A stretch of DNA of 64,000 nucleotides, taken from positions 3,112,501-3,176,500 of the forward strand of contig NZ_FNLB01000006.1 in NCBI RefSeq assembly GCF_900104145.1, in the 5' to 3' direction. Made by a program: the position numbers and the translations under genes. Source of the stretch: Pseudovibrio sp. Tun.PSC04-5.I4 (GTDB lineage Bacteria; Pseudomonadota; Alphaproteobacteria; Rhizobiales; Stappiaceae). This document shows, one piece after another, positions 51,711-59,638 of the stretch (the first letter of the stretch is position 1; each line of letters opens with the position of its first letter). Under the pieces are notes generated by a model. It saw only the letters and a list, made by a program, of their open reading frames with translations, was not told the origin of the DNA and made no database searches.

Positions 51711-52334
51711 CTATTTGCGTTCCAGAAGGAATACGGCCTGATCGCCGATCAGGTTCCAAACCCACCATGGGGCTTTGAAACTGATACGTTGGCCTCTGGC
51801 GTCCAAAGCTTCTGCCTGAATGACTTTGGCGTCGACTTCTTTTGACAGTTCAACAAAGTCCCGAATGGTGCAGAAATGGATGTTTGGCGTGTCGTACCAT
51901 TGGTAAGGTAGGTAATCTGTCACGGGCATTCTACCCTTGAACAGAAGCTGCATGCGGTTACGCCAGTGACCGAAGTTGGGGAAGGAAACCACAACTCGTT
52001 TGCCGATACGCAGCAACTGCTCCAGAACTTGCTTAGGGTCCATTGTGGCTTGCAGCGTATGGCTCAGGATGGCGTAGTCGAACGCATCATCCGGGTAAGC
52101 TTCAAGGTCTGTATCTGCATCACCTTGAACCACTGAGAGTCCGCGGGAAACGGCTTCGTTTACGCCCTGCTGAGCAGTGTCAAATCCACGCCCATCAACG
52201 CCTCGTGTTTCTATGAGGAGTTCCAGCAGTTTCCCAGTCCCGCAGCCAATATCAAGCACGCGAGCGCCCGGTGTTACAAAATCGCAGAGAATTCGATGAT
52301 CGCCGCGTACATTTTTCAAATCAGACTTCGTCAT
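51711..52334 (-). CDS. metW: methionine biosynthesis protein MetW
   Basis: MetW is a class I methyltransferase-fold protein that partners MetX. The 207-residue protein has VLDIGCGTGKLLELL at its SAM-like motif, and YAILSHTLQATMDP and VVVSFPNFGHWRNR typical of MetW. It follows metX by 50 bp in the usual metX-metW order. MetW is thought to be needed for or to modulate homoserine acyltransferase activity. Confidence 0.94.
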   Translation of the reverse strand: MTKSDLKNVRGDHRILCDFVTPGARVLDIGCGTGKLLELLIETRGVDGRGFDTAQQGVNEAVSRGLSVVQGDADTDLEAYPDDAFDYAILSHTLQATMDPKQVLEQLLRIGKRVVVSFPNFGHWRNRMQLLFKGRMPVTDYLPYQWYDTPNIHFCTIRDFVELSKEVDAKVIQAEALDARGQRISFKAPWWVWNLIGDQAVFLLERK

Positions 52335-52384
52335 AATAGGTCTACCTGTATTGAATGAACTTCATTGTTTCATGCGGGCGATGG

Positions 52385-53614
52385 TTATTCGCCATTGCCG
52401 GGGGCGGGGATGCCCCGTGCTTTTGCAGCTCCTGTTAGGAAGCCACGCATGGTTTTGAACAATTCAGGTTCATCAAGCAGGAATGCATCATGACCGCGTG
52501 AGCTTTCGATCTCAACAAATGAGACGTTTGCTGCTGCAGCGTTGAGTGCGCGGACAACATCTTTGCTTTCCGAAGTTGGGAAGAGCCAGTCGGTTGTAAA
52601 AGACATGACGCAGAAGCGCGTTGGAGTATGCAAAAAGGCATTGGCGAGCTTGCCGCCATGTGCTGCTGCAAGGTCGAAATAGTCCATCGCTCGGGTGACG
52701 TACAAATAAGAATTCGCATCAAAGCGATCTACGAATGTCATACCCTGATGGCGCAGGTAACTCTCGATCTGGAAGTCTGCATCAAAACCAAAGGTGATGG
52801 CTGAGCGATCTTGCAGATTACGTCCGAACTTGCTGTGCAGCGAAGCGTCCGACATATAAGTGATGTGTGCTGCCATCCGTGCAACAGAAAGGCCCTTGGT
52901 TGGGCGCTTGCCTTCCTTGGCATATTGGCCGTGGCACCAGTCAGGATCTGCCATGACTGCTTGCCGGCCAACTTCATGGAAAGCAATGTTCTGGCTGGAG
53001 TGCCTTGCTCCGGATGCGATTGGAACGGCGGCGAATACCTTTTCCGGATAGGCTGCGGCCCATTGCAGAACCTGCATGCCGCCCATGGACCCGCCAACCA
53101 CTGCGAACAGTGTTTCAATGCCCAGAGCTTCAACCAGTTTGGCCTGCGAGCGAACCATGTCGCCGATTGTAACGACGGGTAGGTCAAGGCCGTAGGTCTC
53201 GCCAGTCTTTGGGTTGGCTGAGGCTGGGCCTGTTGTTCCAAGGCATCCGCCGAGGACGTTGGCACAGATGACAAAATATTTGTCAGTATCAACAGGTCTA
53301 CCGGGACCAATCATCATAGACCACCAACCGGGCTTGCCAGTTACCGGGTTTTCTGAGGCCACATACTGATCGCCGGTTAGAGCGTGGCACGCCAAAATAG
53401 CGTTGGTTTTGTCTTCATTGAGCTCGCCGTAAGTCTCATAGGCAATCTGCCATGGGGCAAGTTCTGTACCTTCATCGAGGCGTAAAGGGTTTTCTGGTCC
53501 AAATCGCATGAGCTTGCTGGCAGGCGTATCCATCTGCTCCATTGCAACACTGGTTTGTGTTGAGGGCGAGGTAATCGGAGTCTTCTCCGGTGTAGCGCTG
53601 GCAGTCTCAGTCAT
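52385..53614 (-). CDS. metX: homoserine O-acyltransferase MetX
   Basis: The 409-residue alpha/beta-hydrolase-fold enzyme acylates homoserine, the first step of methionine synthesis. The nucleophile serine is near 175 in VVGGSMGGMQVLQWA, and LFPTSESKDVV and ESSRGHDAFLLDEPE hold the other triad residues. MetX proteins use acetyl-CoA or succinyl-CoA, and this cannot be told from this reading; the metZ gene in the window favours succinyl. The N-terminal 25 residues are Thr/Ser-rich. A TTGACA -35-like hexamer lies at 53701-53706 on its strand. Confidence 0.94.
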   Translation of the reverse strand: MTETASATPEKTPITSPSTQTSVAMEQMDTPASKLMRFGPENPLRLDEGTELAPWQIAYETYGELNEDKTNAILACHALTGDQYVASENPVTGKPGWWSMMIGPGRPVDTDKYFVICANVLGGCLGTTGPASANPKTGETYGLDLPVVTIGDMVRSQAKLVEALGIETLFAVVGGSMGGMQVLQWAAAYPEKVFAAVPIASGARHSSQNIAFHEVGRQAVMADPDWCHGQYAKEGKRPTKGLSVARMAAHITYMSDASLHSKFGRNLQDRSAITFGFDADFQIESYLRHQGMTFVDRFDANSYLYVTRAMDYFDLAAAHGGKLANAFLHTPTRFCVMSFTTDWLFPTSESKDVVRALNAAAANVSFVEIESSRGHDAFLLDEPELFKTMRGFLTGAAKARGIPAPGNGE

Positions 53615-53785
53615 GTTTTCTTCCGAGTGCTCGTTGAAGCGAATTGGGCGTTCCTCTAAGGGATTGCAAGTGCGTTTTTGCTATGTGCCTATTGGCAGTG
53701 TGTCAATGTTTTCTTTTGCTTTCATCCTCGGAGTTTTCTATGAATTCGCTAAGGGACTGTTCAATATTTTGAGTGAGTTAGTACA

Positions 53786-54667
53786 ATGTCTGGGTCTGCA
53801 TCTGCGGTGGGTGGAAAAAAGAGTTTGTCTCAAGTCCGAGATAAGCTGGATGAAGTTGATGATAAGTTGCACGCCTTGTTGATGGAACGAGCGGACTTGA
53901 TTGAGCATATTGTTGCGGCAAAAGCTGAACAAGGTTCTATGCATGCTGTTTTTCGTCCCTCTCGTGAAGCAGAAATTATGCGGCGATTGGTTGAGAACCA
54001 TAAGGGAGTTCTCCCTGTTCTGTCACTTGAGCACATCTGGCGGGAGGTAATATCTTCCCTCACGAATACCCAGACAACTTATCGTGTGCACCTTGACGGC
54101 AGCGCTGATCGAGTCGCGATGAGTGAGTTGGCACGGTTCTATTTTGGGTTTGCAATTGATTTTCTGCGTGAAATTGACCCCTCTGCCGTTCTTTCTGAAG
54201 TTGATAATTCACAGAGTGATCTTGGAATAGTCGCTTTAGAAGAGCGTGCTGACACGCCTTGGTGGCGTGGGCTGGGTGAAAGGGAAGATGGTTCCAAAGG
54301 GCCTTCTATTATTTCACGGCTTCCGTTTTTGGTAATGCAGGAGCGGCCTGCTGATTTGCCAGTGTTGGTTATTGCTGCGCAGACAGTGGAGACTGAAAAG
54401 CCGGATATTTGCATCTATGATGTGCGTTGGACGGGCACTATGCCGAACTCATTGATGCATAAAGGTATCGAAGTGTTGAGTTTTTATCGCAGCTTTGAAG
54501 GCGTAGATGCGCTATTGGCTGTACCCGGCGACATTTCTGAAAATGAGCTGACTGGAATTTTTGGTGAGGCTGAAGCCATGCCAGATAAACTTAGGTCAGT
54601 TGGTGGATACCCTGCACCGCTTGACCTAGATGATGAATTTGATAGTGAAGTAGACGCAAATATTTAA
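53786..54667 (+). CDS. chorismate mutase with prephenate dehydratase-like second domain
   Basis: Residues about 13-100 form an AroQ-type chorismate mutase (RDKLDEVDDKLHALLMERADL, FRPSREAEIMRRL and HIWREVIS). The C-terminal part, from about 105, is a periplasmic-binding-like fold related to prephenate dehydratase, but I see neither the usual glycine-rich start nor the TRF catalytic motif, so it is probably not a dehydratase. Its place before hisC and tyrC supports a role in tyrosine and phenylalanine synthesis, the first step being chorismate to prephenate. It is divergent from metX. Confidence 0.88.
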   Translation: MSGSASAVGGKKSLSQVRDKLDEVDDKLHALLMERADLIEHIVAAKAEQGSMHAVFRPSREAEIMRRLVENHKGVLPVLSLEHIWREVISSLTNTQTTYRVHLDGSADRVAMSELARFYFGFAIDFLREIDPSAVLSEVDNSQSDLGIVALEERADTPWWRGLGEREDGSKGPSIISRLPFLVMQERPADLPVLVIAAQTVETEKPDICIYDVRWTGTMPNSLMHKGIEVLSFYRSFEGVDALLAVPGDISENELTGIFGEAEAMPDKLRSVGGYPAPLDLDDEFDSEVDANI

Positions 54668-54699
54668 GCTATGCGGTTTTTGAATGAAGGAATGATTTG

Positions 54700-55797
54700 A
54701 TGGAAGAGCAGGTAGTACGCCCTGTCCCTCGTGCTGGTGTGTTGGCAATTGACCCTTATGTGCCCGGTAAAACGAAGGCAAATGGCGGACATAAACTGCA
54801 CAAACTCTCTTCTAACGAGTCTCCTATGGGGGCAAGCCCTAAAGCGTTGGATGCATATCGTTCACTGACCGAGCTTCAATTCTACCCGGATGGCAGCGCC
54901 TATGAGCTTCGCGAAGCGATTGGTGAGGTTTACGGACTGAACCCTGAGCGGGTTCTTTGTGGTTGTGGTTCTGATGAAGTTCTGAGCCTTCTCGCCTATG
55001 CTTATTTGAGTGAAGGCGATGAAGCGATTTACACAACGCATGGCTTCCTCGTTTACAAAATTGCTATCCTTGCTGCAGGTGCAAAACCTGTTATCGCGCC
55101 AGAAAAAGACCTGACAACGGACGTAGATGCGATTTTGGAGCGTGTGACCGAGAAGACCAAAATGGTTTTCATCGCGAACCCGAATAATCCAACTGGTACA
55201 TATATTCCGTTTGATGAAGTGAAGCGTTTGCACGCTGGCCTGCCAAAGTCCTGTATTTTGGTATTGGACGCAGCCTATGCTGAATACGTGCGCCGCACTG
55301 ACTATCAGGCGGGCATTGAGCAGGTTAATGATTTTGAGAATGTTGTGATGACACGCACCTTCTCAAAAGCTTATGGCTTGCCAGCCTTGCGTCTGGGTTG
55401 GGCATATGGCCCTGAGCATATTATTGATGCACTGAATCGTATTCGCGGCCCGTTCAATATGAATTCAGCAGCAATTGCTGCCGGGGCTGCAGCGGTTCGT
55501 GATCAGGCTTTCATTGAGCAGGCTATTAGCCACAATGATAAGTGGTTACCGTGGGTAGTTGGTGAACTTGTTAAACTTGGCCTTGACGTTACGCCAAGTG
55601 TAGGCAATTTCATACTGATCCATTTTCCTGAAGAGCAGGGAAAGCGCGCAGCTGATGCGGATGCTTATCTTCTTGAGAGAGGATGTGTCCTGCGGCAGGT
55701 GAAAGCTTATGGATTTGACAATGCATTGCGCATGTCAATCGGTAGTGAGGAAGCTAACAAAGATGTTGTTGCTGCTCTCACTGAATTTCTGAAGTAG
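54700..55797 (+). CDS. hisC: histidinol-phosphate aminotransferase
   Basis: This 365-residue PLP aminotransferase of fold type I makes histidinol phosphate. In this cluster it may also transaminate aromatic keto acids. The PLP lysine is near residue 223 in TRTFSKAYGLPALRLGW, with LSSNESPMGASPKAL at the start and NPNNPTGTYI in the middle. GAAGGA precedes the ATG at 54700; a TTG one codon earlier is possible. It is 32 bp after the chorismate mutase gene and 18 bp before the dehydrogenase. Confidence 0.94.
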   Translation: MEEQVVRPVPRAGVLAIDPYVPGKTKANGGHKLHKLSSNESPMGASPKALDAYRSLTELQFYPDGSAYELREAIGEVYGLNPERVLCGCGSDEVLSLLAYAYLSEGDEAIYTTHGFLVYKIAILAAGAKPVIAPEKDLTTDVDAILERVTEKTKMVFIANPNNPTGTYIPFDEVKRLHAGLPKSCILVLDAAYAEYVRRTDYQAGIEQVNDFENVVMTRTFSKAYGLPALRLGWAYGPEHIIDALNRIRGPFNMNSAAIAAGAAAVRDQAFIEQAISHNDKWLPWVVGELVKLGLDVTPSVGNFILIHFPEEQGKRAADADAYLLERGCVLRQVKAYGFDNALRMSIGSEEANKDVVAALTEFLK

Positions 55798-55815
55798 TCC
55801 TAATAGAAGGTTTTC

Positions 55816-56751
55816 ATGTCTGAACCCTTGTTTAGCCGGGTCGCACTGATTGGTATCGGTTTGATCGGCTCTTCTCTTTCGCATGTCATTCGCCGTGAAA
55901 AACTGGCGCATGAAATAGTTGTATCCACACGCTCAGAGGTAACTTTGAAGCGTGCGGAAGAGTTGAAACTTGGGGACCGATATTATCTGGACGCAGCAGA
56001 AGCGGTAAAAGGTGCAGACCTCGTAATTGTGTGTGTGCCTGTTGGGGCATGCGGCGCCGTTGCTAGGGCAATTGGCCCACACCTTGCCAAAGGTGCCATT
56101 GTTACCGACGTAGGCTCAGTGAAAGCAGCAGTCGTTGCTGCGATGAAGCCGCATATGCCGGGAGGTGTCCATTTCATCGCAGGGCACCCGATTGCTGGTA
56201 CGGAGTATTCTGGGCCAGATGCCGGCTTTTCGTCTCTTTTTGAGAATCGTTGGTGCATTATTACACCAGATGACGAGACCGATCAGGTTGCCATTGATCG
56301 CCTGACAGCGTTTTGGGAAGGGTGTGGTTCTCACGTGGATACTATGGATGCTGAGCATCATGATTTGGTGTTGGCTGTTGTATCTCACCTTCCGCACATC
56401 ATCGCTTACAACATTGTTGGCACCGCTGATGACCTAGAAACGGTGACCAAGTCGGAAGTCATCAAATACTCAGCTTCCGGTTTCCGCGATTTTACGCGTT
56501 TGGCTGCATCGGACCCGACCATGTGGCGGGATGTGTGCCTGAACAACAAAGAAGCCATTCTGGAGATGCTGTCACGGTTCTCTGAGGATCTTTCAGCCTT
56601 GCAGCGTGCGATACGCTGGGGGGATGGTGACGCGCTGTTCAAGATGTTTACCCGCACAAAGGATATTCGTCAGCAACTTGTCGCAGCTGGTCAGGAATCT
56701 GCAGCTCCGAACTTTGGTCGTGAGAACGAAAAGGGCGAACCTGCCGAATAG
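55816..56751 (+). CDS. tyrC: prephenate/arogenate dehydrogenase
   Basis: The 311-residue enzyme oxidises prephenate (or cyclohexadienyl substrates) to make tyrosine. The NAD-binding motif is LIGIGLIGSS near residues 11-20, the substrate-binding HPIAGTEYSGP lies around 120, and VSHLPHIIAY carries the catalytic-region histidine. The chorismate mutase-hisC-tyrC order is typical of Hyphomicrobiales. It ends the operon, and a terminator follows. Confidence 0.93.
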   Translation: MSEPLFSRVALIGIGLIGSSLSHVIRREKLAHEIVVSTRSEVTLKRAEELKLGDRYYLDAAEAVKGADLVIVCVPVGACGAVARAIGPHLAKGAIVTDVGSVKAAVVAAMKPHMPGGVHFIAGHPIAGTEYSGPDAGFSSLFENRWCIITPDDETDQVAIDRLTAFWEGCGSHVDTMDAEHHDLVLAVVSHLPHIIAYNIVGTADDLETVTKSEVIKYSASGFRDFTRLAASDPTMWRDVCLNNKEAILEMLSRFSEDLSALQRAIRWGDGDALFKMFTRTKDIRQQLVAAGQESAAPNFGRENEKGEPAE

Positions 56752-56782
56752 GCTGATTTTGGCAATACGCGAGATGAATTGG

Positions 56783-56819
56783 ACCCGGGTGAGATGTGAA
56801 AATCTACTCGGGTTTTTTG
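56783..56819 (+). terminator. terminator of the aromatic operon
   Basis: ACCCGGGTG pairs with CTACTCGGGT, with two G-T pairs, then TTTTTT. It lies 30 bp after tyrC. Confidence 0.85.
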
Positions 56820-57003
56820 CTGTGCCGATGTCCCGCAATCAATCCAGGGAGATTGCCTGTGTTTTGAAGTGGTGACTGAGACAACTCAATTTTTCGCAAT
56901 GCTTATTGGCATTGGTTTACTGAGGTTTGAAGCGATGCTTTGTAGGTTGTCGTTGGCTGCATATCCTATGAGTGACTAACGGTCTCTCAGGAGTATCCCA
57001 GCA

Positions 57004-57609
57004 ATGAAATTTAATGGATATGCTGCAGTAATTGCAGCAGGTTTTGCCGCTGCAAGTTTTGCCGCTTTAGCATCTAAAGAAGAGAAAGTTCCGGCAGGTC
57101 CTGCTGCCATGGCCATTATGAAAGATGTGAATGGCAAGCAAGTTGGCAAAGTTGTTCTGGTTGAGAGCCCAAGTCAGGTTCTGCATATTACTGCTGAGTT
57201 TGATGGCTTGCCTCCCGGCGTTCATGGGTTCCACGTCCATGAACAGGGGCTTTGCGAGCCTGATTTTGGCGCTGCAGGTGGTCATTTTGCACCTGATGGA
57301 CATGAACATGGGATTGAAGTCCCTGATGGGCCGCATGCCGGAGATATGCCGAACCTGCATGTCCCTGAAAATGGCAAGCTTACGGTTGAGTATTTTACTG
57401 AGACTTTGGACCTTGCCCCTGATGACAGTGAGAGTGTGATTGGTGGACCGGGTCGTGCTTTCATCGTGCATGATAGCCCTGATGATTATCACAGCCAGCC
57501 TACCGGAGATGCTGGTGGGCGTATCGCTTGTGGCGTGATTGTGCCTCTGACCCAAAATGCTGATGGCTTCCTGAGTTATCCGGAAGGTGCGCAAACCCCT
57601 GTAAAGTGA
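57004..57609 (+). CDS. sodC: periplasmic Cu/Zn superoxide dismutase
   Basis: The 201-residue protein has an N-terminal secretion signal (residues 1-22) and the SodC metal ligands in HGFHVHEQG, AAGGHFAPDGHEHG and the bridge region, with IVHDSPDDYHSQPTGDAGGRIACG at the end (quoted as the conserved C-terminal block). It converts periplasmic superoxide to peroxide. An additional stretch, HAGDMPNLHVPENGK, is typical of bacterial SodC. CAGGAGTATCC lies upstream of the ATG. It is not clustered with other oxidative-stress genes here. Confidence 0.96.
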   Translation: MKFNGYAAVIAAGFAAASFAALASKEEKVPAGPAAMAIMKDVNGKQVGKVVLVESPSQVLHITAEFDGLPPGVHGFHVHEQGLCEPDFGAAGGHFAPDGHEHGIEVPDGPHAGDMPNLHVPENGKLTVEYFTETLDLAPDDSESVIGGPGRAFIVHDSPDDYHSQPTGDAGGRIACGVIVPLTQNADGFLSYPEGAQTPVK

Positions 57610-58029
57610 TTGTTTGGGATAGGATGTTTGGCACTTTCGTACCTGAGGTGAAAGAAGAACCACGGAAGTATGGAATTGGCAAAAACTGGGAGACCAACAG
57701 CTTGTTGGTCGTCGCGTTTCATGAATAGCTGGCGAAACTGATGGATGTCAGAGGTGCGCGGCCCTTGCAGGAGCTCATTGGATTTACGTAGTGAACTCCG
57801 GGCTGGTCTCCTGACGGATCACGGACGACAACCAAGAGGGCGAAGGCACACCGGAAACGACGGCAGGGGATGAAGTCTGCAGAGCCATAGGTCACTGAGA
57901 AAAAATGCGCGAGTGTGCTGCATAGCTGTAACCTATTGTAAAATATAGAAGCCGCTCTGTGACATTATGTGGAAGTCTTTTTGTTCACAGTGAGTTGAGG
58001 AGCCACAGCGTTGACCTTGCAGCAAATCC
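57610..58029. other. unexplained intergenic DNA upstream of the SRPBCC gene
   Basis: Between sodC and the operator at 58030 lie 420 bp with no recognisable gene. At 57692-57710 is a perfect inverted repeat GACCAACA-GCT-TGTTGGTC. From about 57735 to 57900 the sequence becomes GC-rich and can be read in frames with no stop for about 50 codons, unlike the AT-rich flanks, so it may be decayed coding DNA. I do not recognise it. Confidence 0.5.
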
Positions 58030-58061
58030 AAACATAAATAACGATAACGTTACTTATGTTT
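58030..58061. promoter_or_regulatory. 32-bp near-perfect palindromic operator
   Basis: AAACATAAATAACG (58030-58043) mirrors CGTTACTTATGTTT (58048-58061) around ATAA. Only two base pairs of the 32 break the symmetry. It contains the TAACG..CGTTA arrangement common in TetR-family operators. It ends 10 bp before the start codon of the SRPBCC gene and abuts its GGAG site, so binding would block initiation. The TetR gene downstream is the likely binder. Confidence 0.82.
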
Positions 58062-58071
58062 GGAGAAAACC

Positions 58072-58974
58072 ATGGCTCTGGAATTGAGAGATTTGCCCCG
58101 TGTGGGTTCGGTTGGGTTTCTACGCGTTGCACTTCTCGGAAACGCTTTGTTTTCGGCGGGGTGTGGGATTTTGATGTTAGCGATGCCCAGTACAGTGTCT
58201 GAGGCAATTGGGTGGCAAGGCCCTCATCTTTGGTTCTTTATTGGGGCAGGGCTTTTAGTGTTTGCGGGTGCTTTGGTTTGGCAAGGAGTTCAATCCAACC
58301 CGCCAAAGGCTTGGAGCCTTCTTTTTAGCATAGGTGACTATCTCTGGGTTGTTGGCACTGCTCTCTCAGCCATGTTTGCTTGTTCTCTGATGGATAGTGG
58401 TGGGTGGATATTTACATGGGGCGTTGCAAGCACCGTAGCGCTGTTTGGTACGCTTCAACTCATGGGTATTGTGAGGCTTTATCGGCAGACAGCTGTAGAT
58501 TATGCTTTGGTTATATCTGTCGACGTGAAAAGCAACGTGGAGCAGTTTTGGCCTGTCCTTTCTGATCTTGGTGGCATCAAGAAACATACGCAAAACCTAG
58601 CCTCTTCGGAGCTTGTTGGAGGGAGAGACCCGAGTTTAGGCGTGAGGCGTGAGTGTGCTTCTCTGGATGGTGCAAGATGGGCGGAGACAGTGACTGCGTG
58701 GGTGCCAAGAGATGGATTTGATGTGATTTTCAATGCAGATGAACCAGATTTCCCATTTCCATTCCAAAAAATGCTGGGTGGATGGCGGCTCGTAACACGG
58801 CAAAACCAGACCACTGTGAGTGTATACTGGATAGTCGAGCCGAAAGTGCAATTGAGTATTGTCTTTCTTATGCCTGTTATGGAGTTGCGTATGCGAAAGG
58901 ACATGGCTTCTACTATTAAAAGCATGGACCGGGCTGCGTTGAAAAAGAAGAAGCAAATGGACGAAGTTGCTTAG
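58072..58974 (+). CDS. membrane protein with C-terminal SRPBCC-like domain
   Basis: The 300-residue protein has four hydrophobic helices in its first half, at about residues 18-40, 55-70, 88-110 and 120-140. A soluble domain follows, with VISVDVKSNVEQFWPVLSDL, EGLVGGRDPSLGVRREC-like strand residues and GWRLVTRQN, and it looks like the SRPBCC (polyketide cyclase/START) fold that binds hydrophobic ligands. I do not recognise a named family for the fusion. GGAGAAAACC fixes the ATG at 58072. The gene ends 9 bp before the TetR gene, so the two form one operon. Confidence 0.8.
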   Translation: MALELRDLPRVGSVGFLRVALLGNALFSAGCGILMLAMPSTVSEAIGWQGPHLWFFIGAGLLVFAGALVWQGVQSNPPKAWSLLFSIGDYLWVVGTALSAMFACSLMDSGGWIFTWGVASTVALFGTLQLMGIVRLYRQTAVDYALVISVDVKSNVEQFWPVLSDLGGIKKHTQNLASSELVGGRDPSLGVRRECASLDGARWAETVTAWVPRDGFDVIFNADEPDFPFPFQKMLGGWRLVTRQNQTTVSVYWIVEPKVQLSIVFLMPVMELRMRKDMASTIKSMDRAALKKKKQMDEVA

Positions 58975-58983
58975 AGGCTGACG

Positions 58984-59589
58984 ATGGAAAAGATCAAACC
59001 AGTACGCACGACTAAGCGTGGCAATAGCCGAGCAGATATTCTGAAAGCGGCTATGCTTGAGTTTATTGAGCGTGGTGTTGATGGGGTGCGTATGGAGCAT
59101 GTTGCAGATCGTGCTGGTTACAATAAAGCGCTGGTTTATAAACACTTCAAGTCTAAAGAGCTGCTGTTTGAGGCTGTATTGACGGCGCGATTTGAGGAGC
59201 GGGAAAAGACACGCTCAAGTGTTTCCGGGTCGCTCTCTGAAATGTTGCTTGTGTGGTCTCAGGCGAACCAAAAAGATGCTGATTTCTTCAAGCTGCTCAT
59301 GAGAGAGGCTTTAGATTTTGAGGGTGAAAAACTCGTCCATGCTGACCAAAGGCAAGCTTATTACGCTCAGCAAATTGCGGTGTTGGAAAAATTGAAAGAG
59401 GACGGGAAATTACCTTCTTCTCTGGATACTCAATACCTATTTCTGGCACTGCTTGGGATGCTTTCGGTTCCTCATCTTTTGCCTCAAGTCACTGAACTGG
59501 TTACAGGCACAGCGCCGGGCACCGAGATTTTTGAGCAGGGACAGGCTGTCTTTTTGGACGAGTTGGGTGAGTTTCTTTCGCCCAAATAA
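58984..59589 (+). CDS. TetR/AcrR family transcriptional regulator
   Basis: The 201-residue protein has the TetR helix-turn-helix at about residues 15-60 (ILKAAMLEFIERGVDGVRMEHVADRAGYNKALVYKHF, the recognition helix being GYNKALVYKHF). The rest is a helical ligand/dimer domain. It is the second gene of the operon whose promoter region carries the 32-bp palindrome. That suggests it controls itself and the SRPBCC membrane protein, with a hydrophobic ligand as a plausible inducer. Confidence 0.92.
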   Translation: MEKIKPVRTTKRGNSRADILKAAMLEFIERGVDGVRMEHVADRAGYNKALVYKHFKSKELLFEAVLTARFEEREKTRSSVSGSLSEMLLVWSQANQKDADFFKLLMREALDFEGEKLVHADQRQAYYAQQIAVLEKLKEDGKLPSSLDTQYLFLALLGMLSVPHLLPQVTELVTGTAPGTEIFEQGQAVFLDELGEFLSPK

Positions 59590-59590
59590 A

Positions 59591-59614
59591 AAGGGAGAGC
59601 CGAGGCCCTCCCTT
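59591..59614. terminator. bidirectional terminator of typA and the TetR operon
   Basis: AAGGGAG (59591-59597) pairs perfectly with CTCCCTT (59608-59614). Minus-strand transcripts continue in TTTTTATTTGG, which suits typA, and the TetR stop is only 2 bp away on the other side. Confidence 0.9.
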
Positions 59615-59638
59615 ATACAACTCACCATAACTGATGAA

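Noticed and set aside
53701..53706. TTGACA as a firm metX promoter
   Set aside because: The -35 hexamer is perfect, but no good -10 follows at 16-18 bp (TAGCAA only), so it is not listed as a feature.
57735..57900. Reading the block as a group II intron or transposase remnant
   Set aside because: The in-frame translation shows no conserved motif of either; the composition shift alone is not enough.
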